The notes under the pieces: generated by a model
What the model was told of the DNA's origin: nothing
Database searches by the model: none
Seen by the model: the letters and a program-made list of their open reading frames with translations, nothing else
Program-made: the position numbers and the translations under genes
In this document: in pieces, positions 8,356 to 18,500 of the stretch
How the letters are laid out: each line of letters opens with the position of its first letter
Position numbering within the stretch: position 1 is the stretch's first letter
Assembly: GCF_013403985.1 (NCBI RefSeq)
Contig: NZ_JABFDF010000007.1
Location: 148,197-212,196, forward strand
From: Winogradskyella ludwigii
Lineage (GTDB): Bacteria; Bacteroidota; Bacteroidia; Flavobacteriales; Flavobacteriaceae
Reading direction: 5' to 3'
Length of the DNA stretch: 64,000 nt

Positions 8356-9924
8356 CTAGTTTTTAACCAGTTTTATTGTTTTAGTTCTATTTGCAGATAC
8401 AATCTTAGCTAGATAAATTCCATTATTTAATTCTGAAGCATCAAGTGTAACCTCAAAAGAATTAGGATTTAAAGTAAGAACTTGTTTTCCTAAGATATCA
8501 AAAACTTGCACTGAACTAATGTTTTGATTAATTGTTTTAATATTCCAAACTGAATTTGTTGGGTTTGGATATACACTAACATTTTCTAATTCAAATTCGT
8601 TAGTACTTAACGTAGGTGCTCTATACACATATAAGTTATCATACCAAACTTTACTAGGAAGATTAGAAGTGATACCAAACTCCTTAAAACCAGTGAAAGT
8701 TGTTAAATCCACAGGGATATCAATTGACATCCAACTACCAGCTACTAAAGCAGGAGAAGAACCAGCATTTAAATTAATTTCGAATGCTGCACCACCTGGT
8801 TGGTTTACAAATTTCAAATTAAAAACAGAAGAAACTAAATCTGTACCAGCTTCTATGTATACGTCAACATGTAAATTAGTGCCAGCAGCAGTATTAAAAG
8901 CACTAGCATCTACAGCTGTGTCTAATACGATTCCTTGACAAGCATTATTTAAGTATTTTTGAGTTGGATTACCAAAAACCATAACTTCTTCAACTGAAGA
9001 AAAACCACACCAACCTGCATCAAACGTACTTGCAACATCCGTATAAGCATCACTATACAAAGAAATAACATCCCAAGCATTTCTAGCTATTGGATCTGTT
9101 GCCGCTGAAGGAGGACCTTCGAAAATAAACGAAACAGTATAGGTTTCTGTAAACATTCCATTTTGTGAAACAACCACAACCGTTGCATCACCAGGAAGTA
9201 CAGTAGCTTGAGTTATAGTTACAGATGTTGCTGTTGCATCTGTTAAAGTCGCAGCAGTAATTTGAGGAATATCTGTTATTCCAGGAGCTAAACCATAAGT
9301 GTAATCAAAAACACCAGAACTAAAACCACTAATTGTTGAAGCATCAATTTGTAAATCACTTAAAGTTGCATCTGATCCAGGTGCCGTTGGATTTTTCCAA
9401 AAATATAAGTTATCTACATAAATCCCATCAGAAGATCCATTACCATTGTCAAACTTAAATTGAATAGCATTTGATGTGTCACCAGTAATTCCTGATACAG
9501 GAATATCTACACTTGTCCACGTACCTGAACCTGCATTTGTTATTGGGTGAGCAATTTCTCCTCCTGAACTAATTACAAATACATTAGGATTAAATGTACC
9601 ATCTATCCAAATATCAACATGCAAAAACTCCATAGCTGCTACATTTTGAGCGCTTCCAAACTGAACTCCTTGATAATTAAAAGTAGGATAACCTAAAACT
9701 AGGTTTCCAGTACCTGGGTCAAAAGCAGTATTTGCTACACCGAAACCAGATTGACCCCAATTTGGATTAAAATCCGAACCTGCTACATCCGTGTATTCCC
9801 CACTGAAAATTGAAATAACATCGACTGCATCTCTCGTTGGTGGTGTTGCTGCATTGTCTGACGGCCCTTGCGAGTAACCTAATGCTACTGTTAGCATCAT
9901 AAATAAAAAAGTAAATTTTTTCAT
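8356..9924 (-). CDS. type-IX-secreted protein with two putative glycan-binding modules
   Basis: Exported protein with a signal peptide (MKKFTFLFMMLTVALGYSQ), two related modules of about 150 residues (~28-180 and ~283-440), a Cadherin-like or beta-sandwich linker (~188-275), and a C-terminal type A sorting domain (~450-end, with VYPNPTNSVWNI, VQVFDILGKQVL and NGIYLAKI). Each module opens with a pattern like DVISIFSxxYTDV and ends with VDNLYFW or YDNLYVY, which fits a jelly-roll binding domain. The same module occurs twice in the lipoprotein at 19919, so the two proteins probably bind the same glycan. No catalytic motif is visible. The frame has a second ATG two codons upstream (9930). It has its own 264-bp upstream region sharing a 16-mer with the main operon. 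Confidence 0.78.
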   Translation of the reverse strand: MKKFTFLFMMLTVALGYSQGPSDNAATPPTRDAVDVISIFSGEYTDVAGSDFNPNWGQSGFGVANTAFDPGTGNLVLGYPTFNYQGVQFGSAQNVAAMEFLHVDIWIDGTFNPNVFVISSGGEIAHPITNAGSGTWTSVDIPVSGITGDTSNAIQFKFDNGNGSSDGIYVDNLYFWKNPTAPGSDATLSDLQIDASTISGFSSGVFDYTYGLAPGITDIPQITAATLTDATATSVTITQATVLPGDATVVVVSQNGMFTETYTVSFIFEGPPSAATDPIARNAWDVISLYSDAYTDVASTFDAGWCGFSSVEEVMVFGNPTQKYLNNACQGIVLDTAVDASAFNTAAGTNLHVDVYIEAGTDLVSSVFNLKFVNQPGGAAFEINLNAGSSPALVAGSWMSIDIPVDLTTFTGFKEFGITSNLPSKVWYDNLYVYRAPTLSTNEFELENVSVYPNPTNSVWNIKTINQNISSVQVFDILGKQVLTLNPNSFEVTLDASELNNGIYLAKIVSANRTKTIKLVKN

Positions 9925-10032
9925 AATCATTGTTTTTAAAGTTTATATTAATTATTCTTAGTTTTTACAGGTTAAAATTGCGTTTTTATAAATTTACATA
10001 TTAAATATTGAGTATTGAATAATTTAACCACA

Positions 10033-10048
10033 ACAAAAAACATACAAC
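10033..10048. repeat. shared 16-mer, copy 1 (candidate operator)
   Basis: ACAAAAAACATACAAC occurs here and identically at 25161-25176. On the coding (minus) strand it reads GTTGTATGTTTTTTGT. It sits 109 bp upstream of the type-IX-secreted gene start. The core TACAAC also appears, in opposite orientation, in nearby 11-bp repeats at the other site. Confidence 0.55.
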
Positions 10049-10050
10049 TA

Positions 10051-10064
10051 TTACGATATCGTAA
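10051..10064. promoter_or_regulatory. perfect palindrome, candidate operator
   Basis: TTACGATATCGTAA is a perfect 14-bp palindrome directly next to the shared 16-mer. Its position suits an operator for the LacI-type regulator encoded just downstream, but it was not found upstream of the other operon. Confidence 0.35.
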
Positions 10065-10150
10065 CTCTACATGGTTGATACTCGGTATCTCAACAAAACA
10101 AAAGCATTCAAGTATTTTTTAATTATTATTTTTCGTCATTATTTTTACTA

Positions 10151-10183
10151 TGTTGTGTTAATGTTGTGTTATTGTATGGTTGA
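10151..10183. repeat. 11-bp-spaced TGTTGT repeats, copy 1
   Basis: Units TGTTGTGTTAA (10151), TGTTGTGTTAT (10162) and a degenerate TGTATGGTTGA (10173) follow each other at exactly 11 bp, about one helical turn. A related array lies at 25299-25320 upstream of the main operon. Confidence 0.45.
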
Positions 10184-10194
10184 TTTTTAAGCTT

Positions 10195-12552
10195 TTAAAA
10201 CTTTAGTTTTTCATTTTTATCCCAAATTCCCCAACGTCCACCTAATTCTCCCTCAAAACGAACTTTCCAAGACTCATCAAATGAAGAGAAATGAAAGATT
10301 TCTACACCTTTAGAATTTGCCCATTCTTGAGTTTGAATAAAATATTTCATGGCATTTAGTTGCGATGGATGTGCATCCTCTACTGTTTGACCTTGACTTG
10401 GCCAACCTGTTTCTGCAATTATCACTTGTTTTCCTTTTGAAACCTCCTTGGTTATTGCATGCATTTGTCTTAGATAATCTAAGGAATCATCGATACTGAA
10501 GCCTTCCCAAAACGGATAACAATTCGCTAAAATCACATCTGAAACTTCAACTAATTCAGGACGTTTATAATATTCGTAGTATGTATCTACATAGCCTACA
10601 GGAATCTGTAATCCTGATAATGCTTCCTTAACTCTTTTGATATAAGTTATTAATTCTTCCTCTGTAATTTCGCCACGAAGTAATACCTCATTACCAACGG
10701 CGGCAATATCTACATGTCCTAATTTTGCAAGTTTTATTAATGCTTCTATCTCTCTTTCGTTTCTTTCCTTATCATTACTAATCCAAGCGCCTACAATAGA
10801 CTTTAATCCCTTTTTATGAGCTACTTTTGGGATTAGCTCATTACCTTCCGTACAAGAAAATGCTCTTACCCAATTGGTATACGGAGAAATAATATTCATA
10901 CGACGACGTATTTGAGTTTCTGATAAAATATCGTCCGTATCTTGGCCTTCTACATAAGGACTAAAGCTTAAACCATGTAATTTAGCATTCAATCGTTTCT
11001 TATAAAGTTTCTTAACTTCTTCTGGCTTAAGATTACTAAAGTCTACTTGTTTATAATCTTCTAGTTTAATTGTGTTATTTAATATCGACAAAAAATTACC
11101 TATACCATGAGAGGATGATAAGCCCATCATTTTCTTTTTAGTTTTTCTATTATCTAATTCTTTACTAATTTCTAAAGCACGTTCTTCTGTGAGATCATAA
11201 TTACGCATCACATACATCGCAATGGCTGTTCCAACAATTGGAAAAACAGAAAAGAAAATTCTTAACCCAAAAACAGCTCCTTCGGGTTGCGTAGGTGCAT
11301 CTGGCGTAAAATCTACCAAATACATAATTAGACCACTTAAACCACCAGCGATAGCAAAACCAAATTTCACCATCCACCAGTAAATAGCTCCGAAAATACC
11401 TTCACGTCTTTGTCCAAAATTAAGTTCATCTAAATCGCAAACGTCAGCTGTCATAGACATCATAAGCGTAAATAAACCACCAATTCCAAAAGAGAAAAAT
11501 GGTAACGCCAATAGAAACATATAAGGTTTACCTGGAATAAATAGAAACCAAAGTAAAATATAACCGATAATCGAAATCCCTTGAGATACTAAAAAGGCAT
11601 TCTTTTTACCCATTTTCTTAGACATCTTAGCCACTACAGGAATAACTAAGAATGTTGTAATCAATGCACCAATACTTCCAAATAATGTTGGCCAAATCCA
11701 AGCCGCACCTGCATCTCCATTAAATAAATAATATACAATGATGAAAAAAGAGAATGCTGCAACCGTATTAAAGGCATTAAAAATAAAGAACGTTGAAATA
11801 CATAATTTTCTAAATTGTACTATCTTGAAAGCTTCCTGAAAACCTTTAACGATTTCCTTTAAACTACTTCCAATATTTTTCATGGTTAATGGCACTAAAC
11901 TTTTATCATTAAGCGTAGACTCATCCTTAATAAATAACGCAGGAACCATTGCTAAAAGTGCACAAATAATAGCGACCCAAATTGCTAAAGTCCGCGTTGC
12001 TACATCACCAGACTCAAACCAAGCAGGATCGTACATAATAACCCATAGCCATGGTGCAAGCACCCAAGCCCATTGTCCAATCCATTGCGATACAGCCATA
12101 ATACTAGTCCGTTCATGAAAGTCATCACTCATTTCATAACCCATAGCAACGTAAGGCACACTAAAAATGGTTAAACCAAGATAGAATACTAACGACCAAA
12201 TTAAATAATACCAAAAATTATAATCGAGACTATTCTCTCTATGCAATTGCCACATTAATGCAAATGAAATCCCCATAATTACGGCACCAATGAATACATA
12301 ATGGCGTCGTCTTCCCCATTTAGATCTTGTATTATCAGAAATAAAACCCATTATTGGATCTGTAATAGAATCGAAAATTCGAGGTAAGAAATATAAAATT
12401 CCCCACATCCAAGTCGGGAAACCTAAATCCTTAACCAACACCACCATAAAAATTCCTAAAGCGGCAGGAAACATTTGATTAGCCAACATGCCTAATCCAA
12501 AAGCAATCTTTTTGCTCATTGGTACTTTTGAAGAAGAACTTGACGTTGACAT
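10195..12552 (-). CDS. GPH-type sugar symporter fused to a GH17 glucanase domain
   Basis: A 785-residue fusion. Residues ~10-455 are a 12-helix transporter of the glycoside-pentoside-hexuronide:cation symporter family (MFS fold), with the signature DPIMGFISDNTRSKWGRRR at ~65-83. After a charged linker (~456-520), residues ~525-785 form a GH17-type beta-1,3-glucanase barrel with acid/base Glu622 in AVGNEVLLRG and nucleophile Glu714 in IIAETGWPSQG. An even helix number places the GH17 domain in the cytoplasm, so imported beta-1,3-gluco-oligosaccharides could be cut as they arrive. It lies 8 bp after the GH30 gene and is the last gene of the large operon. The reading frame is continuous through the junction. 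Confidence 0.88.
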   Translation of the reverse strand: MSTSSSSSKVPMSKKIAFGLGMLANQMFPAALGIFMVVLVKDLGFPTWMWGILYFLPRIFDSITDPIMGFISDNTRSKWGRRRHYVFIGAVIMGISFALMWQLHRENSLDYNFWYYLIWSLVFYLGLTIFSVPYVAMGYEMSDDFHERTSIMAVSQWIGQWAWVLAPWLWVIMYDPAWFESGDVATRTLAIWVAIICALLAMVPALFIKDESTLNDKSLVPLTMKNIGSSLKEIVKGFQEAFKIVQFRKLCISTFFIFNAFNTVAAFSFFIIVYYLFNGDAGAAWIWPTLFGSIGALITTFLVIPVVAKMSKKMGKKNAFLVSQGISIIGYILLWFLFIPGKPYMFLLALPFFSFGIGGLFTLMMSMTADVCDLDELNFGQRREGIFGAIYWWMVKFGFAIAGGLSGLIMYLVDFTPDAPTQPEGAVFGLRIFFSVFPIVGTAIAMYVMRNYDLTEERALEISKELDNRKTKKKMMGLSSSHGIGNFLSILNNTIKLEDYKQVDFSNLKPEEVKKLYKKRLNAKLHGLSFSPYVEGQDTDDILSETQIRRRMNIISPYTNWVRAFSCTEGNELIPKVAHKKGLKSIVGAWISNDKERNEREIEALIKLAKLGHVDIAAVGNEVLLRGEITEEELITYIKRVKEALSGLQIPVGYVDTYYEYYKRPELVEVSDVILANCYPFWEGFSIDDSLDYLRQMHAITKEVSKGKQVIIAETGWPSQGQTVEDAHPSQLNAMKYFIQTQEWANSKGVEIFHFSSFDESWKVRFEGELGGRWGIWDKNEKLKF

Positions 12553-12560
12553 AGTTTTTG

Positions 12561-14063
12561 TTATTTATTTGGTATTAAAATTGTTTGTATGGCTTTCCCA
12601 TTAATTTTAATAGCTACATTTTTTTCATCCAATGATAAAACAAAGTTTTTTGCGACATCTCCTTCATTAAACACGACAACAGCAATTGATCCATCAGGAT
12701 TTTTAGCAGCAGTAACCATAAGTGCATCATCTGTTTTATCTACACCAATAACTTTAGCTTCTGGTCTTATGTATTTACTAAAGTGTGCCATAGTATAGTA
12801 TAATGGAGTAAAGTAAACCTCATCGTTATCCGTGTCTACAATCACTGGAGCTACACACCAGTTTTTAAACCAATTTGGACCACCTTGTTTATCGAGTACC
12901 ATATTCCAATCTACCCAACCGTCTACCCAGTTATTTAAACAACCTATAATATCTCTCGCGTATCTATTAACAGGTGCATATTTAGGGTGTAAATGTTTAT
13001 CCTTTTCTGAAGCCCAATCCCAACCCCAATCTGTCGCTTCTTTTTTCCAATACCACGCATCATCTTGCCATTTAGGAATTTCAGAATCGACACAACCTTC
13101 GGTTTCTATTAAATATTTATTTGGTGCTTTGCTATGTGCATACTGTAAATCTTCTGGAAAGAAATCATAAGTACTCTCGTACCAATGAATGGCAGTACCA
13201 TCATAATATTTAGAAGATGCTTCTGTAGCATACATTACATCTACCCATTCTTTTAATCCTGCTCTGTTTTGGTCGTATCCTAGAATATTGACTTCTCCAA
13301 ATCCATCAGCCTCTAATTTTGGGCCTAAGTGATTTTGCACAAAATCCGTTTCTTCTCCTGGTGAAAAATGCATGCTTTCCCAATTATTTCCGTTTCCGTG
13401 AGGTTCATTTACGGGTGTTAAACCCCAAATATTAATTCCTTCAGCTTTATAAGCTTCTAAGTATTTAGAAAAATAAAGCGCAAAAGAGTCGTAATATTTA
13501 GGTAATAATTTTCCTCCGACGTATTCTTTATTATCCTTCATCCATGGTGGCGATGTCCAAGGTGAAGAAATAATCTTAAATCCCTCTTTTGAAATTGCTT
13601 GAGCATCTTTAATCATTGGAATTAAATCGTTACGATCTTCATCTATATTGAAGCTTGTTAACTCCATATCATCCGCAACTGGTGCATACGTATAATTGTT
13701 TAATGAAAAATCACAAGAAGCGATATGTGTCCTCGTTAATGAATAACGTGCACCTTCATTAGAAAAATAAGCTCGAAGAATTGTATCTCTATTTTTTTGA
13801 CTAAGCTTGTTTAATAGGTATGCTGATGATTCCGTGAATGAGCCACCAAAACCAGTTATTGTTTGAAATTTCTGTTCTGGTAAAATCTTAATTACTGCAG
13901 AGGAATCTACTTTAGAAAATTCAGTAATTCTAGTGAGTTTGTTTCCACTTTCTGAAGTTTCATAAACCTCAACAATTAAGCTTTTAATTTCTTTTTTTGG
14001 GGTAGTACAACTCATTACAGTAAAAATTAAGAGCACCAATATGCTATTTCTTGATATTTTCAT
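12561..14063 (-). CDS. GH30-family glucosidase lipoprotein
   Basis: Clan GH-A retaining glycosidase of family GH30. In beta-glucan loci such enzymes remove beta-1,6-linked glucose branches or cleave beta-1,6-glucan. The lipoprotein signal ends at ILVLLIFTVMSC. Catalytic residues are visible: acid/base Glu in GLTPVNEPHG and nucleophile Glu in LIETEGC. TGFGGSFTESSAY and SSPWTSPPWMK are family hallmarks. A C-terminal beta-sandwich ends the protein. Residues after the lipid Cys (TTPKKE) are not acidic, so a periplasmic rather than surface location is likely. The frame extends seven codons upstream (14084), but the ATG at 14063 gives the cleaner signal peptide. It is separated by 109-130 bp from the GH17 gene and by 8 bp from the symporter fusion. 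Confidence 0.88.
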   Translation of the reverse strand: MKISRNSILVLLIFTVMSCTTPKKEIKSLIVEVYETSESGNKLTRITEFSKVDSSAVIKILPEQKFQTITGFGGSFTESSAYLLNKLSQKNRDTILRAYFSNEGARYSLTRTHIASCDFSLNNYTYAPVADDMELTSFNIDEDRNDLIPMIKDAQAISKEGFKIISSPWTSPPWMKDNKEYVGGKLLPKYYDSFALYFSKYLEAYKAEGINIWGLTPVNEPHGNGNNWESMHFSPGEETDFVQNHLGPKLEADGFGEVNILGYDQNRAGLKEWVDVMYATEASSKYYDGTAIHWYESTYDFFPEDLQYAHSKAPNKYLIETEGCVDSEIPKWQDDAWYWKKEATDWGWDWASEKDKHLHPKYAPVNRYARDIIGCLNNWVDGWVDWNMVLDKQGGPNWFKNWCVAPVIVDTDNDEVYFTPLYYTMAHFSKYIRPEAKVIGVDKTDDALMVTAAKNPDGSIAVVVFNEGDVAKNFVLSLDEKNVAIKINGKAIQTILIPNK

Positions 14064-14193
14064 GTGTTTATTTTTATTGCGCATTTATCGTAATACCTAT
14101 ACTTCATTAAATGCAACTACTTATTCATTATTAACCTTGTTTCGATGAAATAAACAGCGAAACAATAGCTACACCTACCTATTTTGTAAAAAA

Positions 14194-15486
14194 CTACTGT
14201 CTAGGATAGTCTGTATTGGGCACTAATACATCTTTCATTAATTCATCAATATTACCATCATAGGTTTTTGTAATTGGTTTTCCGTCTCTTGTTAAACCAT
14301 TAAAAAATCCTTGATCTACCATATTCCATAATGGATATTTCGCTTCACTTTTTAAATTAATTAAACCAAAGTGATTTTCTGAACCTAAATCATTTGTGCC
14401 ATCTTTCCACTGTTCATCAAAGGCTTCAAAATAGAATACCGAAATTTTTTCTTTATTGGTCCATTCACGTAAAAGATTAAAATATAGTCCTTGTTTGTAT
14501 TCGTCACTTGCTCTTGATCCATTTTTTCCATAGTGACCACTAGAAATAGACGCCCAACCTGTTTCTCCAATATGTACAGGTTTATTAATACCAATACTTT
14601 TCATGTAACTTGAAACACTATTGTACTGAACTTTTGCAAATTCTAATGCTCGTAGCATTGCTGCATCAATCTTTTCTTTATCAGATAAACTTTCTTCTGC
14701 TTCAGGAACTTTCCAAAATTCTGGATTATAGTGAGAATTGTGATATGCATACGTATGCATAGAAATATAATCTACAGCATGCGCCAATTTCACTAAATCT
14801 TCAGTGTGGTAACTTTCATCACCACCTCCCCAAGATGTGTAATCATCTGAACTGGTAATCCATAAATCTTGAGGCAATTCACCTTTTTGTTTTAAATCTT
14901 GAAGATGATTTACCCATTTTAAAATAATCCATGGTTCTACGTAATAACTGGTTGCCCATCTTATCATAGCTTCATTTCCAACAGCCAGAACCTTAACGAT
15001 ATCTGGATATTGTTTTGCTAATTCTATAGCCGTTTTTACCTCAACAGGGTTCCGTTCACTTTCTTGATTATGGTCTGGCTCTCCGTTTTCCCAATTGAAT
15101 GCGTTTTTACAATCAATCCAAATACCGAGCATAACATACATTTCAAAGGTTGAATCTTCAGCCTTTAATTGGTCAATTGCTTTTAAGAGATTTGCTGCTT
15201 GATCGAAATGAACATTATAAGTTCTAAGTACTTTAATCCCCATAGCACTTAGGATTCTCAGATCTTCTTTAAGTTCCGAGATTGTGGGTTGTACTTCTCT
15301 CTGTTTTTCTCTATAACCACCGTAAGAAATTGCCAAATACTCTGGATTTCCTAATATCTCTTTTGCATTCACAATTTGTTGTTCTTTTATAGTTTTTTCG
15401 TTGCCAACTGCCTTTTTAGCATCATTACATGAAAACACCAAGAGCATTAAAAAAACGGACAGCACTAATTTTAACCTCTTACTCAT
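14194..15486 (-). CDS. GH17-family beta-1,3-glucanase lipoprotein
   Basis: Retaining endo- or exo-beta-1,3-glucanase (or transglycosylase) of family GH17. The lipoprotein signal MSKRLKLVLSVFLMLLVFSC puts the lipid Cys at residue 20. The barrel spans ~45-420 with acid/base Glu172 in LAVGNEAMIRW and nucleophile Glu308 in HIGETGWASIS. The LRTYNVHFDQ segment matches GH17 strand beta-2. It is longer than the GH17 domain fused to the symporter, and the two are only distantly alike. The gene lies 15 bp after the phosphorylase gene in the same operon. It probably acts in the periplasm or at the surface on laminarin fragments. Confidence 0.88.
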   Translation of the reverse strand: MSKRLKLVLSVFLMLLVFSCNDAKKAVGNEKTIKEQQIVNAKEILGNPEYLAISYGGYREKQREVQPTISELKEDLRILSAMGIKVLRTYNVHFDQAANLLKAIDQLKAEDSTFEMYVMLGIWIDCKNAFNWENGEPDHNQESERNPVEVKTAIELAKQYPDIVKVLAVGNEAMIRWATSYYVEPWIILKWVNHLQDLKQKGELPQDLWITSSDDYTSWGGGDESYHTEDLVKLAHAVDYISMHTYAYHNSHYNPEFWKVPEAEESLSDKEKIDAAMLRALEFAKVQYNSVSSYMKSIGINKPVHIGETGWASISSGHYGKNGSRASDEYKQGLYFNLLREWTNKEKISVFYFEAFDEQWKDGTNDLGSENHFGLINLKSEAKYPLWNMVDQGFFNGLTRDGKPITKTYDGNIDELMKDVLVPNTDYPRQ

Positions 15487-15501
15487 GTTGACCGTTATTA
15501 A

Positions 15502-18500
15502 TTACTTCTTCAATGACACTATAATTTGATTCACTTCACCTGTACGATTAAAAATTTTATCACTTATAGTCTCATCTAATTTTAGGGTATCAAACTTTGT
15601 GACAGATCCATCATTAAATAAAACGGTTATATTATTATCACCATCCTTTTTATAAATGATTGGCACTTGACAATACGTAAAACAAAGTGCGCCTTTTTCT
15701 AATTGAATTGTTTTTAGTTCTTTATTGATATTTGTAAAGGTGAAATCTTTTTGTTCACTTAAAAATTCTTCAGTTCTTAAAAGTCTTGGATTAAAAAATA
15801 ATTTTCCGTCTTCAACAAAAACACCTAATTCCCCAAAACGACATAACACATCTTCTTTAACTTGACCAGTCATTCCTGGTTGTTGAGCTCCTTTTCCGCC
15901 TGGTGTGTGAGAATATGGATCTGTTGGAAATGCACCATATAACTCTGGTGATTTGTGTGCCCCAATACCTTCATTAATTTCGTAGTAATGCTCTAATAAT
16001 CCGCCTATAGTTGCTTTACTTTCATTAGTATTTACAGCTAACAAACAATTTTCTTGTACTGCTAATAACAACTTAGAAACCATATGCCAATAGATAGACC
16101 CTAAACCTTCATAACCGTAGAAAGTTCCTGAACGACCTGTAAAAGATTTATGGTTAAACATTTCTTCAAAAACATCTAACAACAATGACTTTTCAGCTTT
16201 AATTAAGGCATCATATTTTCCTTCTGGCAATTGATTTAAAGCTGCTTTTAAACTCTCTGCATTATTAAAATTACCATTAAAATGAAATTGACCAGTTGCA
16301 TCTTTCTCAATGAGCTGCGTATTATTATCTGCAATAAGCTGCTTCAGCAATTTAGACTTCTCAACAGATTGAGATGGAATATTATTTTTATCTACAAAAC
16401 GAGATAATTGTTTATTAGGATATAAAATGTAACTGTATTGATCTTCTCTAAACAACGCACTTGCTTTTAATCCGTCTAATAATTCTAAAGCTTCTTTTGG
16501 TTTTAAATAACCAGAACTTAGAACAGCCACTTGGCCTTCTAACATTTCTGGCAAATATGAAATAGATACTTCCGCATCATTTTCAACAGTCATTAGATTA
16601 TAAGCGTGATATAAGTTATCTGTTCTCTTGTTGGCTTTAATAGTATGATCTAAATAGTGTTTTAATACGTTGAAAAACTCTAGTAAATCAGCTTTTGAAA
16701 TTGCTTTTTTATCACTCGTAAATCCTGCTTCATAGATTTTTAATCTGTAATCACTTCCAGCAGATCCTAAACCGTCTAAGATTGTTTTACGTTCTTTATC
16801 TGATACTTTTCCAGATAATACGTTTTCATTAGTAAGAAGTGTTGAAACCACAGCATCAAAGAACGTTTTTAATTCTATTGAAAGATTATATTCTGTTTCT
16901 GAAGATTTTTCAACAATACTTTCAAAGAAATTGATGAATCGCCTCAGGTAATATAACGTTACCATGGACACTCCATTACCAACTAAAGCATTGTTGGCAT
17001 CATTCCATTCTGGTCGTTGTGTATTTAACCAAATACCACCTTCTGGAATAAAATTAGAAACTTTAGCTAAAACGGTTGCTAATAATTTTTCGATTAAGTT
17101 AACTTTATGAATGAAGTAATTTTTATCACGCAATAAAGCACCATCTGCTCCTAATCTTTCTTTTACAACATTAATTTTATCATGCAATTCGTAATCAAAA
17201 TCAATCGTGTCTTTAGGATTATTTAAAGTATCTTGATAGCTCTTAATCTTATAAGGAACGTTTGCATACACAAAGACATCTTGCGTAAAACTGTTTGCTA
17301 ATTTTTTGGGGTAATGCTTTTCAATAAATTCTAAAAACTTCAACAAATATATAATTTGATGATCGCCCCAATATCCAATGTAAGACCATGGGTCATCAGG
17401 TTCAATAGCCTCCCAATCAAAGCCATCTTTTGTAACCCTGTATGGATTGTAACCTTCGAAAGTTGTTGCGTTAAAAAACTTATGGATCATGCCCTCCATA
17501 AAGGCTGGATATGAATGTGCTAATGTTTCCCAATTTTGAAAAATATCTCTCCAGTTGCCTTCGTAATCTAGAATTTTAGAACCGTCTATTTCACTTCTTG
17601 TATTAATTGAAAACTTGTTCCAAGGTCTGCTTGGATCTCCATGTCTTCTACTAAATTTTAATGGTAAATATTCGTAGCACAATCTTTTAAAATTGCTATC
17701 ATCATCGTTGTCTGCAATATTTTTGATAAAATCTACATTGAAAAGCTTAGGCAAATTATTTAAAATAGCTTCTTTGCTTTTAGATACTTTTTTATTAGCC
17801 TTAGCTATATATATTACAAAATCTTCTTTTTCGATTTTATAATCATCATCAAAAATTCCACCTCTCATAATATTGAAAAGTGTGTTTGCAAAATGTCTTG
17901 TATTTCTTAATTGGTCATCACCTAATTGAATGCCATCTGAAGCTCCTACTAACTCTAAAAGATTCTTGGTGCCAGCATCTATATCGTCTTGAATAAGCGT
18001 TTCAAGATTTGTATTACTTTTAATTTTTTCTGAAATATTATTTATAGCACTTATCGTTTGGTTAACATCTGCAACAAACATCCAACTCTTTTCGCTATTT
18101 GGTTCTAGACTTAAATCTTTAGATATAAAGTAGGCTCCTTTTTCTGCTCTAATATCTATTTCTTGTGAAATAGCTTTACCATTTCTAAAAGCATTTAACT
18201 GCAAAGACGATATTAAATGTTTTGGATTGTCTAATCCTGAAAACCAAACGGTATTCGCCTTTAAGGCTTCACTTGGTTCTGCTTTATCAACAATTATTGC
18301 ACTCAAAGCAAAAATTCCCATTCCAGAATCTGCTTCTAATTCACACTTTTTGTAGGCATCAATTAAATTACTTGTAGAGTTTTGAAAAACTGACGTTAAA
18401 CCGTATGGCAGAATATTTTGAATTCCATCTAAAATAGTTATCTCAACTTTTTCATTACTGTTGTTTAGAACGTAAGCTCTTCTCACAAAACCAAACTGAT

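Larger units (their letters stand above)
9925..10194. other. promoter region of the type-IX-secreted gene
   Basis: The region carries a 16-mer identical to one upstream of the large glucan operon (10033-10048), a perfect 14-bp palindrome (10051-10064) and 11-bp-spaced TGTTGT repeats (10151-10183). No ORF is seen. It separates this gene from the end of the symporter-GH17 gene, so the gene can be regulated on its own. Confidence 0.55.
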
